The notes under the pieces: generated by a model
What the model saw: only the letters and a program-made list of their open reading frames with translations
Database searches by the model: none
Told to the model about the DNA's origin: nothing
In this document: positions 1 through 12,400 of the stretch, in pieces
How the letters are laid out: the number at the start of each line of letters is the position of its first letter
Position numbering within the stretch: position 1 is the first letter of the stretch
Position numbers and translations under genes: made by a program
NCBI GenBank assembly: GCA_023213315.1
Contig: JAKCPI010001564.1
Coordinates: 79,577-143,576 of the forward strand
From: Euborellia annulipes
Lineage: Eukaryota > Arthropoda > Insecta > Dermaptera > Anisolabididae
Length of the DNA: 64,000 bases
Reading direction: 5' to 3'

Positions 1-447
1 TTAGGATACAGAGTTAAAAAATGTTTTAGTCGTAAGATTTTGGGGATTTCTTTTATTGGTGAAGGCGCTACTGGCCCCCTCCTGGCTGCCGTGACCTGTC
101 CTAGTTTTCAATCAATTGATCTAGCCACTTTTAATCAAGTTAATTAAAATGTTATTAAATATGAATTTATATCTAAAGTAAGTAAAACTTCAAGCTATTA
201 TACCAACGACTTCTAGTTCATTTTGATGGCCAAGATGAAGTGTATTATTTTCATGATCATAGAATGCAAGGATTTCATGTTTCGTCTCTTGTATTAAAAC
301 ATTCAACCAAACAGATACGTTGGTTGCAATCATATGCATTAATCCAAAACGAGCCATTGTTCTCTGACGTGTAAGTCCAATTTGCTAAAAAATTAAATTA
401 AAAAAATATTAAATAAAAAGAATTCTTTATTAAAGCCTTTGTGGTTT

Positions 448-493
<46 letters not shown>

Positions 494-3400
494 GGGAGTT
501 TTTAAGTTCCGGGATGACAGAGCAGATGCTCGGTTTTTATTTCTCTTATCAGTATATGTTAATATATGGTATAGAGAGAGAAAGTATTGGATTCATGTCA
601 AAAATTCGATGTCAAGATTTTGATGAATATACTCGTTTTGAGGTCCACTGAATCCAAAAAAGTGGTGTTCGCGACATGGTCTGTCTTCTGTGAACAAAAT
701 ATCTCAAGAACGAAAAGAGCTAGGAGGTTGAAATTTTTTATTTAAGTTAGGCACCCCCCTGAGACGTAGCACGAAGCTTTTGAACAAATTCGACCTAAAG
801 AGTACTAGTACTTTAGTGATGTAATTGCTACAACGATTTTAATAAAAATTCAAAAATTCCTTATTTTTTAGATGCTCTTTGAAATGTTTATTCTCATTTT
901 GCCATTGAAATTTTCTGAAGACCACTTTACTCTTGTACTTGATAGGAAAGATAAGAGAAATGGTTGCTATGGTAACAAAATCAGGGCCGGATCTAGAGGG
1001 AGGGCAGTGGGTGCGTGTGCCCCGGGCGGCAGATATCAGGGGGCGGCAATTAAAAAAAGATTTACTAAAAAAAGGTAAAATGATATGAATTTAGTATAGA
1101 AAATTTTAAGGATGGGGCGGCAAATTAAATTTTGCCCCCCTTAAAAAATCTCCTAGTTCCGGCCCTGAACAAAATATAAATATTTTCCCATACTTATAAA
1201 TTTTACATCTTGAAATACGAATGTACCGTCCCGGATTCGCTTCCCGTCCCAAGCGAGAAAAATTTATTTCATTTGATTTAATTAAAAGGGGGGGGGTAGG
1301 GGCGAACCTTAAAAAAAATGTACCGTACTGTTGGAAACTAATCATGTCTACACAAAAAATCTGGTGTGACAAGCACAGGAAACTACTTTCGATTACCGAA
1401 GGTAAGAGAACTACAAAATGAGGCCTATAATTAAAATCTCCCATAATAAAAATAATACTTAAAATTATGAATTTATCAAAATAAAAAAAATAGTATTAAT
1501 TTAATTTGATAATATTAGAAAGGACAGTAGAGGAAATTAATTAGAAATAGAAATTTAATTTCCCTACCTTAATTTTTTAATAATAATATTTATAATTATT
1601 ATTACCTCATTATTTAAGAAGATAAAATACATTTGAATAAATATGAAGGCCAATCTTGTGGCTGGAGTCAAGGCGACGAGAAGATTATGACAATTATTAT
1701 TAGGTTCAAGCTCAAAATATTGTCCGAATTCTAATCCTGTATATATCATAGAACCAATGCCAAAAGCTAAAAACAAAGACTATTTCAAAATCTGCTGTTG
1801 TGATACAATTTTCACTTACCGATTACTTTCATATTTTAGAGAAGTAACTTTATTTTTAGTTAGGCCTAGATATTTTGATCACAATGAGAACGATTCAAAT
1901 TCAAAAAATTACAAAAAATATTATATGTCCAAAACAAATCGGCTAGCAAAAAAAATGTAGGTATTTATTACTAGCCTATGTTCTTTAAAATTTTAATTTT
2001 TTAGAAAGAAGTTTTGATAAAAGAATAATAAAAGTTTAGACAAAAAAAACTAAAATCAGACTAAAAATTAATTCATTGCTTTTTGAGGTTGTGGCTGTGA
2101 TGTGATTATAATGGAGAAATGGAGATATCAGCCAAATTGGAATGATCCAGGTTCAAAAAAACTCCCAGATCATTCCAATTTGGCTGATATCTCCATTTCT
2201 CCATTTTAAAAATTCATTCACTGCAATAAATAAAACCACGAAATAATGGACAATTCACATCAACGGACAACCACTTCCCCCACCCCTATTAGCCTGTTGT
2301 TTCGAAGTGGATTTATATATACAGTAGAGGAGATGGTGAAAATATGGAAACTGCTGGTAATGGGGAAACGTAACCTGTAGGGCTTGAGAGGTGCAGTAAT
2401 CGCATTAACTTCTTACGATGTTTCTTTAATAAGCCTGTCGGGGACCTGGCAGTCACCTCGTGGTTAATCCATTGTCTTTGAAATAGTTTGAAGTTTATTA
2501 GATTTTTCATATTTAATCACTTATTCTACAGACCTATTTCTTAGAGCTTACGCAGTTATGTTAAGCAAAAAATACGCTACAATCTGGTAACATCAAGTAA
2601 ATTCCTAGCTTTAAAATAAAGCGTATTTTTATTCTTAAAGATTGAAGAGATGAAGTGGCTGTTATATTTGACAAGAGGATAAAGGAGCAAGCAGCCAGGT
2701 AGTTAGTCTCCACGAAATGAAACTCTCTATTGAGGAAACAGTTTCGGGTTTTTAATGAAATATAACCATCATCAGTCCATTTTGAGCTGAAAGCATTGTT
2801 GAGTTAGAAAAATCAAAATAACAAAAGATTATTTGAATATTTACAAACAATATATAACTGATACATACAGTGTGAGCTCAAATGACAAAGCATTGAGTCA
2901 TATTGCGGAGTTGTCAGTAGATGTGTATTATACATAAATTATTTGTATAAAATACAAGGCAATGCAATCAGCTTATACGAAGCGCCAAGTTTGAGATACA
3001 AAATTGTTTTTGTTAATGAGAGATTTTATTTATTACATTTGATATTATAGTAAATATTTTGTACAATGACCTCTTATAGGGTCAGAGGTGATGATGGTAT
3101 ACCGAACTCATGTTTGTTTATTAAAAAGGCGATAATCCAACCTAACCCAAGCAAATCCCTCCGAGCAAAAGTCAATGGCAATGAGTTGACACAAATTTGA
3201 TATTCGAATTTTTTATATAAAAATATAAAATTATTAAAATTGTTTACAATTTTATTTTAATCAAAATCTATCTGAAAGACAACATTGCCACCAACTATAA
3301 TTATATTCAATAAAATAAATAAAAGGATTTTCGAGATGGTGATGGAGCAGATTATATACTTATTTAATTCACAACACAACTTGGCTCCCAGGCCATCAAG

Positions 3401-6400
3401 AAATGAAATATAAAAATTACTAAGCCCCACACAATCAGTCTGGAAATTTATTTATTGAATATAATTATAGTTGGTGGCAATGTTGTCTTTCAGATAGATT
3501 TTGATTAAAATAAAATTGTAAACAATTTTAATAATTTTATATTTTTATATAAAAAATTCGAATATCAAATTTGTGTCAACTCATTGCCATTGACTTTTGC
3601 TCGGAGGGATTAGCTTGGGTTAGGTTGGATTATCGCCTTTCAATAAACAAACATGAGTTCGGTATACCATCATCACCTCTGACCCTATAAGAGGTCATTG
3701 TACAAAATATTTACTATAATATCAAATGTAATAAATAAAATCTCTCATTAACAAAAACAATTTTGTATCTCAAACTTGGCGCTTCGTATAAGCTGATTGC
3801 ATTGCCTTGTATTTTATACAAATAATTTATGTATAATACACATCTACTGACAACTCCGCAATATGACTCAATGCTTTGTCATTTGAGCTCACACTGTATG
3901 TATCAGTTATATATTGTTTGTAAATATTCAAATAATCTTTTGTTATTTTGATTTTTCTAACTCAACAATGCTTTCAGCTCAAAATGGACTGATGATGGTT
4001 ATATTTCATTAAAACCGAAACTGTTTCCTCAATAGAGAGTTTCATTTCGTGGAGACTAACTACCTGGCTGCTTGCTCCTTTATCCTCTTGTCTTTATTCT
4101 TAAAGTTCAATATGGAGATGCTGATAATGTGGAAGCGCAATGGGTGAAATACCAGCAGAAGAGGATGACGCCCTATGCATTTTTTGTGCAAAGGCTTTTT
4201 CAAATGATATTCACGGAAACTTTGTATTAAATGCTTGCTTTGTGAGTCTTGGTGCCATACTATGAGCTCTGGGAGTGGTAAATGAACATTTTATTGAAAA
4301 CTTTCAATTTTTAAGCCTTAGTGTTTTTTTGTAATGTATAATAAATACATGTTCTTATTTTTAAATTTTTGGTAGTATTTTTAAACAGGCTCTATTATTT
4401 GGCTGCATCCTCTTTCCATTAAACATATCAGCTACAGCCACGTTCAATTATTCAATTTAAACAGAAAAGCAATGTTTCCACATTACCAGCAACAATTATC
4501 CATTATTCTTACAATGTAGGCCTAAAAGTATTGTTTAGCATAAAGATAAAAGCGGTTATTGTTTATAACAAATTTTAGAAGTTATTCCTAGAATTTAGAA
4601 AAATTCCATTGGTAAACAAACTAGTTATAACAAAAAATTTCCACATTTGCACCATAAGAAAATTCTTTAGTTAAAAACTCTTAGATTATGTTTATACAAG
4701 CCTACATTTTAGATTCAGGGAGTCTGACAAAAAATTGGTCTGAGAAGCATATTTCCATCTCTAATTCTTGTCTTCGGTAAGTGAAAGTAAAATAAAATAA
4801 AAATAGATTTAAGAATATGAAAATTAAATACAATGATTGTTATATAATAAATGTAGGTATGGAAAATGTTGGTTTTTACCCACTGCTCCCATTCTGAGAT
4901 AGAAGCTGCCATAATGAGAATGGTGGAAATGATGATGATGGGAATGGAGATGAAGGTGATGAGCGCTGGTGGTAGTTGTGGCAGCAAGGGAGCCTGTGCC
5001 ATGTCGATAAGCACCTTCAGTGCCAGTCGTTGATTCCACGTCTTGAACTCGTTCACATTCGTCTGACTCATCCAAGGAAAGGGAAGTCTCGGAATGTTCA
5101 GATCGCTCTGAAAAATACAGTATTTCTTAGGAATGAAGGTGATAAAGAAAATCAAATAGAAATAAAGAAAACGGAGTTTTTTCCTGGTGAATTATATTTA
5201 TTTAAACACAAACAGTTTTGTTGGCATCTTTTCCAAGCTTGAATAATTGGCCCAAATGTCTCCCAATTTGCTGGCTACGGTGTATTTATTTCAATATATC
5301 ATGGTACTCAACTCAATTTCTGTGCTATGCATTGAATTCACCTTTATAAGGGTTTTATCTCCTTAATCCGTTTTATTTAGAAAACTTGTAATCCATGCTC
5401 TCTAGAATATAAGGTTCAATCGTGGATTATTGATTACCGCACAGATTCCTCTAAAGAGAGAGGAGGCTCGTGACTAATCGGATAAGCTGCGGATTACGAA
5501 TCTATAGTTGTTCCCCAACTCGGGTTCAAATCCCACTTGCCGTGAAAATTTTCACACTTTGCCAATGTCTTCTCCGTCTCTCTGTAATTGGAGTTTGTCT
5601 CTGTTGAGAGATTGAAGAAAATAAAAATAAAAGGTCTGACAAACCGCCAAGTTTTTTTAATTTCAAGATCTTAATTGTTATTATTCCGCGATTTGTGTAA
5701 AATGAATAATAGGGTATCTAATCCTCCTAGTTTACTTATAGTAAAGATAGTAAAGATAATCTTAATTTCACCTCTTAGAAATCTATATAATTTTATAAAC
5801 TCTCCTCAAATGAATTAAATCTATTAAAGCGTTTAACCGCGGCAGCTGGCACACAATATCTTTTCCCTTACCAATTCTTATTTATTCAATTATTATAACT
5901 TAATACTGCCCTTAAACTATTTAATTTTTTGCATATATTATAGGGATAAATTTAATTTTTAGCCCAATCTAAACTCTTTAAATTTTGGTTCTAGGATTCA
6001 ATCTCAATCTCTTTCCCAAGATTCTAATCTCAAATCTTAAAGGAAATTTGAGTAGAAAAATTACTTGATAGAGGGGCCGTGTTAAAACTATTTTAAGTAT
6101 GCAATGGAATAAAATGCTCATACGTAAGTTTGGCTCCCAGTGAAAAATAGTTTTTACCTATTTTTCAACACGTGCCCGCCATCGAATCATATTTTTGTAC
6201 TCAAGATATCCAAACGTTATGCAGATGGAAATATTTGCAAAATAAAAATATTGAACCATCCAAAGCTGATGATTTAAATTTCCGGATGTGGGTTATTCAG
6301 TTTTGAAATGTTCATATATTTGGTTTATGATATGAGAAATTTGAATTTTGGTCCTAGGATTCAATCTCAAAGCTTTCCCAAGTTTCGAATCTCTCAAATC

Positions 6401-9400
6401 TTAAAGGAAATTTGATCAAGAAATTTTTCACCTTTTAAGAAAGTTCTTGAAAACATATTCATAAGCCTAACTAGAAGGGAAACACCAAACCATTTTACAA
6501 AATTCAAGTATATTTAAAGTTTTTGAAAGATAATTTAATATTGATATTAAGGAAATAGTAAAAAAAAAAACTCACTAAATTTAGTTTTTGAAACGTCAGC
6601 TTTCTCGTGGCAGATAAGAGCGTACATATAAATCAGAAAGAAGATACTGCCAATATAGAGATAAAGATAGAAAGCCTCATAGAGAGGCGGTGGGATTTGT
6701 GTAGCGGTGACTTCGGTAATTGGAAACGCAATACCCATCACCACTAGGAGTTTGCCGTAAAGTGCTGATAGAGTGGTCGCCAAAGTGTCGCTAAAACATT
6801 CCACCCAAGCACACATTCACACACACACAGACACCCTCACTTGTAATTATCAAAAGGAAACAAAATTGATAAAATACATGCAGAAGTAAAATGAAAAAAA
6901 GGGTTTTGTGCGAAACAGACAAATTGGTTGGGAATTAGAGTACATTGGCAAAAAATTGGGGTTTCTATTTTTTTTTCCGGTTTTCCATTTTTGTTTGTGT
7001 TTAAAAAAGTGTTTGATGGTAGAGAGTTTGGGAAAGAGAAGGGGGTCGTGGGAAAGGGGGGGGGGGGGGGGGGGGTAGGGGTAAAAGTGATAACTAATTA
7101 GCATTTTGGTGACGAATACTTTTCTGCTCCCAAAATAGAATATTTTGTAATCTGTTAAATAACACCCGTATAAAAATAGGGTTAAATTTTTTATCTAGTT
7201 CCCATTTTCTAGAATAAGTATTAAAAGAAAAAAGACCCACATATCTTTTCAAGTTGGAAAACAAGTAAAAAATCGATTAGGAAAAAATTATTTTTTATTG
7301 TGATTAAAAAAAAAAAGAAAATCTTTTAGATAATTTTTCAATATTCTAATACAGTAAGATAATTTTTTTTTATTGGAGAAATTAACTTTCATTATGTAAT
7401 TATTTTTAAAGAAATAAAACTTATCTCGGCCTCTATCAACTAAAATAATGGATCATAAAAATATTTTTTTTTTTTTTTTATTAATAAATAAATAGAGATT
7501 ATTGATAACTGAATGTATTGTGAATTTTTAGTTTAACAAAGGAGGGAAGGTTTTTCCCAATAAAATTTCGAATTTTTCTTTTTTAAATGAAAAGACCTGC
7601 AAAATTTTCATTAATTAAAAAACCAAAAAAGGTGATTAGCCGAGAGGAAATAAAGCTGAGTAGTTATTTTGACAAAAATTCAAAACTGTCTTTTTCGGCA
7701 GTGAGCCCATTTAGACTACATTCTTTTGAAATAATTGATTGACAGAATAATTTGAATAATAGGAGAATTAAATTTGAATAAATTTTTGTTGCTGAGGACT
7801 GGAACCAGAGAACTTCGATTCTCTATTAGAAGAGAACGAGTTGCTGGCCCAGAACTTTAAATTAAATAAATAAATTTAACGAATAAATTAACGACTCGAT
7901 TAGAGGAAATAGTCCTCAGTGGCTAGGTTCAAACAAACAATACAAATTTAATACCACAACTAAACTCTGCTCTCAAGAACTAAATACAAATTTCACAGAA
8001 CTTAGGACTTGACAAAATTACAGGACAGAGAACTATAATTGAATCGTTTATTTCAGAAACCACCTAAGTGACAAAATTTCAAATCATGTGTTTTTGGTGC
8101 TACTGTACAATTTAAAGGTAAATACATCTTTTAGATTATCCCAATATCATGTTTTTGATTTGGTAAAAAAATATTTGAAGGAGACTAGACCTATACTTAA
8201 GCTGCAAAACAGTTTTCTTTAGTTTTCCAAAAGTTGAAAAAAGCGCACTTAGGTGGTTTCTGAAATAAACGATTCAATTACAAGTAGTGACAGACAAACC
8301 ATTCAACAAATCAATTCCATTCCCATTTATTGATTTTATTACTAACAATCACCAAAGAATTAAGTAGAGAATAGTTAATTCTAGAATAGAAAGAAGAGAT
8401 GAAACTTACGCGCCTAATTTCCGCCACTCGTTTTGTAATTGATGCAGCCTGGATGGTCTTTTGGCAAATGCAGCGGCAGGTTTAGGGGCTTGAGGGATAG
8501 GTTGCAGAGGTCCAAGCGGGGTCGAAGGTTGAATGGGTATCGGGATGATGACCGAAGGCGTTGGAGTTGAGGGTGGGTATACTACTGTGGGCCCCATAGA
8601 AGTGGATGGCGGTGCAGGCGAGTGTGAAATGGATCTGTCAAGAAACAAGCAATTCTTTCTCATACCAATACCAATTTTAGAAAAAAAAATTGAAGCTTTT
8701 CATATTGAAAAAGTCTTAAATGTTTGAGAAATACAATATGGGCAACAAGAATAAAAAACAAGGAAATTAAAGCTTGCATATAATGATATATATTTTCAAA
8801 TATCTAGAGAGGAGTGGCTTATTTAGAGAGGGCGGAGATAAAAGAGGAAGAAAATTGAAAAATATAATTAGATCCCTCTCTAAATAATAATAAAAAATAT
8901 GTTAAAAGCCCTTTCTCTCCATTTTCGAGGGTGAAGTTTTTACTTTATTTTATATAAAATATTTTCATATAGATTGGTTTTAATAATGATCACTATTTAT
9001 AGATTTAAAATTTTCTCTTGAAATGACTTGTGGTAGTCAGAAGGAATTGACTTGTAGTAAGAAAAAAATGTTTTTCTTTTAATCAGATCTTTATTACTGA
9101 AGGACGACTGACAATGCACAATTTTTTCATCAGTTTCGACCTGAGAGACCCTTTAGAGGTCGGAACTGAAAAATTGCGCATTGTCCTTCTGTAATAAAGA
9201 TCTTTTTTTTATTTTATTTTATTTAAGATCTTTTTCGGTCAAGAGAAATTTTTAAACATTAATTCCTGTGGCTGTTTCTATATTTATAGATTTTTTTTTA
9301 TAATCTCCTTAGCCAGCAGCCAGGAGTTCAAATATACATATAAATAGCAATAGTGAAATAACTTAAATAGCAAAAACATTTATAGATTACAAAATGATAA

Positions 9401-12400
9401 ACATTCTCTTTTCTCAGTTTTTTCAACAAAATGGAAGTAAGTGAATGCAAATAGAAATGAAATTTCGAATCCGAACTCACCTAACTGGTGATCCAGTAGG
9501 ATAATGGCTAGTGGCCGCCGAACTGGCAGGTCTAGATACGATTGGTGGCGATTTGGCTTTAGCGGTAGGATGCTCTTCACTAATCAGATGTTCATCATCT
9601 GATTCCTCGTGTAAAGGTGAACTCCTCTCAGGGCTGACAATCGTCGCTTTGGTGGTTGCAGGACTTGGTAATGGAACTGAAGGTTCCACCTCACTTTCCT
9701 CGGGCTCAGGTTCTATCTCTGGCTCTGGAGGCTCTGGAGGAGCAACATCTTCGGGGATCTCGATGATGCTCTCAGCTTCACATGGTTTGATCTCCGGCTC
9801 AGAATCCTCTATGGCTACCACCACGTCTTCGACTTCAACGGGCCATCTGGAATTATTTAATCAATTTAGCCATTCAAAGGATTAAATATTTATTAAGATG
9901 ATGGAGGCAGTCCAAATTTATACAGATAAAATAAGGAAACTAGTGTTTTCTTTCTTGAACAAAAAATGACAGGTTGTATGTCTTCGGTATTATTATCAAT
10001 AATGTTTATTTAATGGTTTACAGGTGCGCTAAACATGTTTCGGCTACCATGAGAGCCGTCATCAGAAGAGAAAAAGGATATATAGCCTACATATGTAATA
10101 GTCTCAAGACATGATCATTTTGTCAAAACCTGTTAGAGCACCTGTAAACCAATAAATAAACATTGGAAATTATTATTTTTTTTATAATTTATATCGAAGA
10201 CATTCTATCTGTCATTTTTTGTCCAAGTAAGAAAACACTAGTTTCCTTATTTTATCAATTTAAATATTTTTAATTTTTTAAAGGTTTATATTTTCAATCA
10301 AAAAAAAAAAAAATATTCAAATTCCTGGTCGTGTGATAAGAAATAACATAAAGACAAGATTATTTCATTTATTTAAAAACTACAATGCTTACAATAAGCA
10401 GCCCTTGAATAATCTGATAATAAATTTATAATAATCGATGCCCACTGCTAACTCAACTGATTTGTCAGTTCAAATTTTCAAGTGCAAATAAAATCTAAAT
10501 AATTACCTAAACCATCCTGAGGATTCATCACTGTATAAATAAATAATGTATTTGAGGAATGTGAAAATAAATCAATTGCAATTATTATATATAATGCTGA
10601 TAAATAAAAAACATCAAATCAAGGTGCCATATTGCTCCTGAAATGGAGTTGTCAAGAGCAAAGAGTAAATATAAATACTTGATACTCTTTGGTCAAGAGA
10701 TGGCACTGATCAATACACATGTTTTTACTTTCTCTTACCTATGTATATATGTAACATATATATAGAGAGAAAGTATTGAATTCATGTCAAAAATTCGATG
10801 TCGAGATTTTGATGGATCTTTACGTTTTGAGGTCCCCTGAATCCAAAAAATCTGGTGTGACTGGCGCACAGCACACAACTTTCTCTTACCTTCGGTAATC
10901 GAAAGTTGTGTACTGTGCTTGTCACACCAGATTTTTCGTGTCGAAATATATTTAGTTCCCGACAGTACGGTACATTTGAATTCAGATGTAAAATTTAGTA
11001 TGGGAAAATATTTATATTTTGTTACCATGGCAACCATTTTTCCTATCTTTCCTATGAAACACAAGAGTAAAGTGGTCTTCAGAAGATTTCAATCGCAAAA
11101 TGAGAATATACATTTTAAAGAGACATCTAAAAAATAATTGATTTTTGAATTTAAAAAAAAATCGTTGGAGCAAATTTTGAGAAAATCGAAAAAAACTGAA
11201 AAAGTACATCAGTAAAGTACTAGTACTCTTTGGCCGATTTTGATTAAAAGCTTATTTTTCCGGTCCCGGGAGGTGTTTAACTTAACCCATATAATCCCGG
11301 TGGTGCGAAAACGCACCATTTCGTATATTATTATAAAATCTTATTTTTCTAAAAAAGTACTTGAAATAAATTATTGGTGTTTTTTTTATATTAAAGCCAA
11401 GACTCTATTCTCCAAGGAAATTCACTCATTCATTTGTCAAAGTTTAATAGAAGGTCACTGGGTTTGTCTAAAGTTGTCACTAATTTTCACTTCTGAAATT
11501 TCATCGACTTCTCGAAGAAAAGATTAAATTTCTACTTTATAATTCGCTCATATTCAAATAAAAGGTGTTTCTTATGTTTTTTAGAGAGTTACTAAATGAT
11601 ATCCAATAGTTAGCTATTATGTCAATTTCTAAGTTTTAGAGATATAGGTCCATCTTTTTAAATGGTGCGAAAACGCACCACCGGGCACATGGGATATCAA
11701 AATTATCATTACTTTCCACGCCTAAACACTACGTAGCGAAGAGGAAAAAAGTGGAATTGGTCCAAATATTTGACTTGCGGATTACAAAGAAAATACACAT
11801 GGATAAAAAACATTATTATTATTAGGCCTATATTATTATTTTTATTTATTTAGAGGGTAAAGGTATTTTGTTTTTGATTTAGGATTGGAACAACCTATCA
11901 AACCATTGACGCTAAACACTCCTAACGATTGAATCCCTCTTGTTTTAGGTTTCTTACTGATTCAAATTGCAAAAAATAAATGGAGCACCCACTACTGGTT
12001 GATATGTATAATAAAAATATGGACGGCATTGATCGTTTCGATGAAAACAACGCCGTTTATCGGCAACATAGGTATTCGTTCGAAGAAATGGTGGTGGGCA
12101 ATTCTTTCTTTCTTTAGAGAATAGATTTTTGTACCCAAAATGCCTGGCATCTGTAGAGATCTTGCAATTTGAAGCAGTAAGAAACCTAAAGCAAGAGGGA
12201 TTCAATCGTTAGGAGTGTTTAGCGTCAATGGTTTGATCGGTTGTTCCAATCCTAAATCAAAAACAAAATACCTTTATCCTCTAAATAAATAAAAATAATA
12301 ATAATAGGCCTAATAATAATAATGTCTATTATTCTTTTGTATTTTCTTGGTAACCCGGAAGCCAAAAATTTGGACCAATTCCATTTCCTTTCTCTTCGCT

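Noticed and set aside
439..651. Poly-Leu/poly-Ile open frame
   Set aside because: Translation of an (ATT)n microsatellite in an intron.
4715..5155. 146-codon minus-strand frame over the otopetrin TM3 exon
   Set aside because: It is out of phase with the otopetrin reading. The phase-correct frame gives FYLRMGAVAFGIGSM across the splice.
5466..5632. Functional tRNA-Arg(ACG) gene
   Set aside because: The B box and anticodon loop look right, but the anticodon stem does not pair well and an A-rich SINE-like tail follows.
5638..5985. Genuine mitochondrial contig or active 12S gene
   Set aside because: Only about 350 bp is present, with a small internal duplication, surrounded by nuclear SINE and otopetrin intron sequence.
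9511..9885. 124-codon plus-strand frame rich in Ser and Gly
   Set aside because: It is antisense to otopetrin exon 3, whose minus-strand frame is supported by splice phases and composition.
10037..10073. Canonical, certainly active hammerhead ribozyme
   Set aside because: CTGATGA and CCGAAAC are present, but an unpaired base intrudes before stem II and the stem III/cleavage segment (ATG) does not fit, so activity cannot be claimed.
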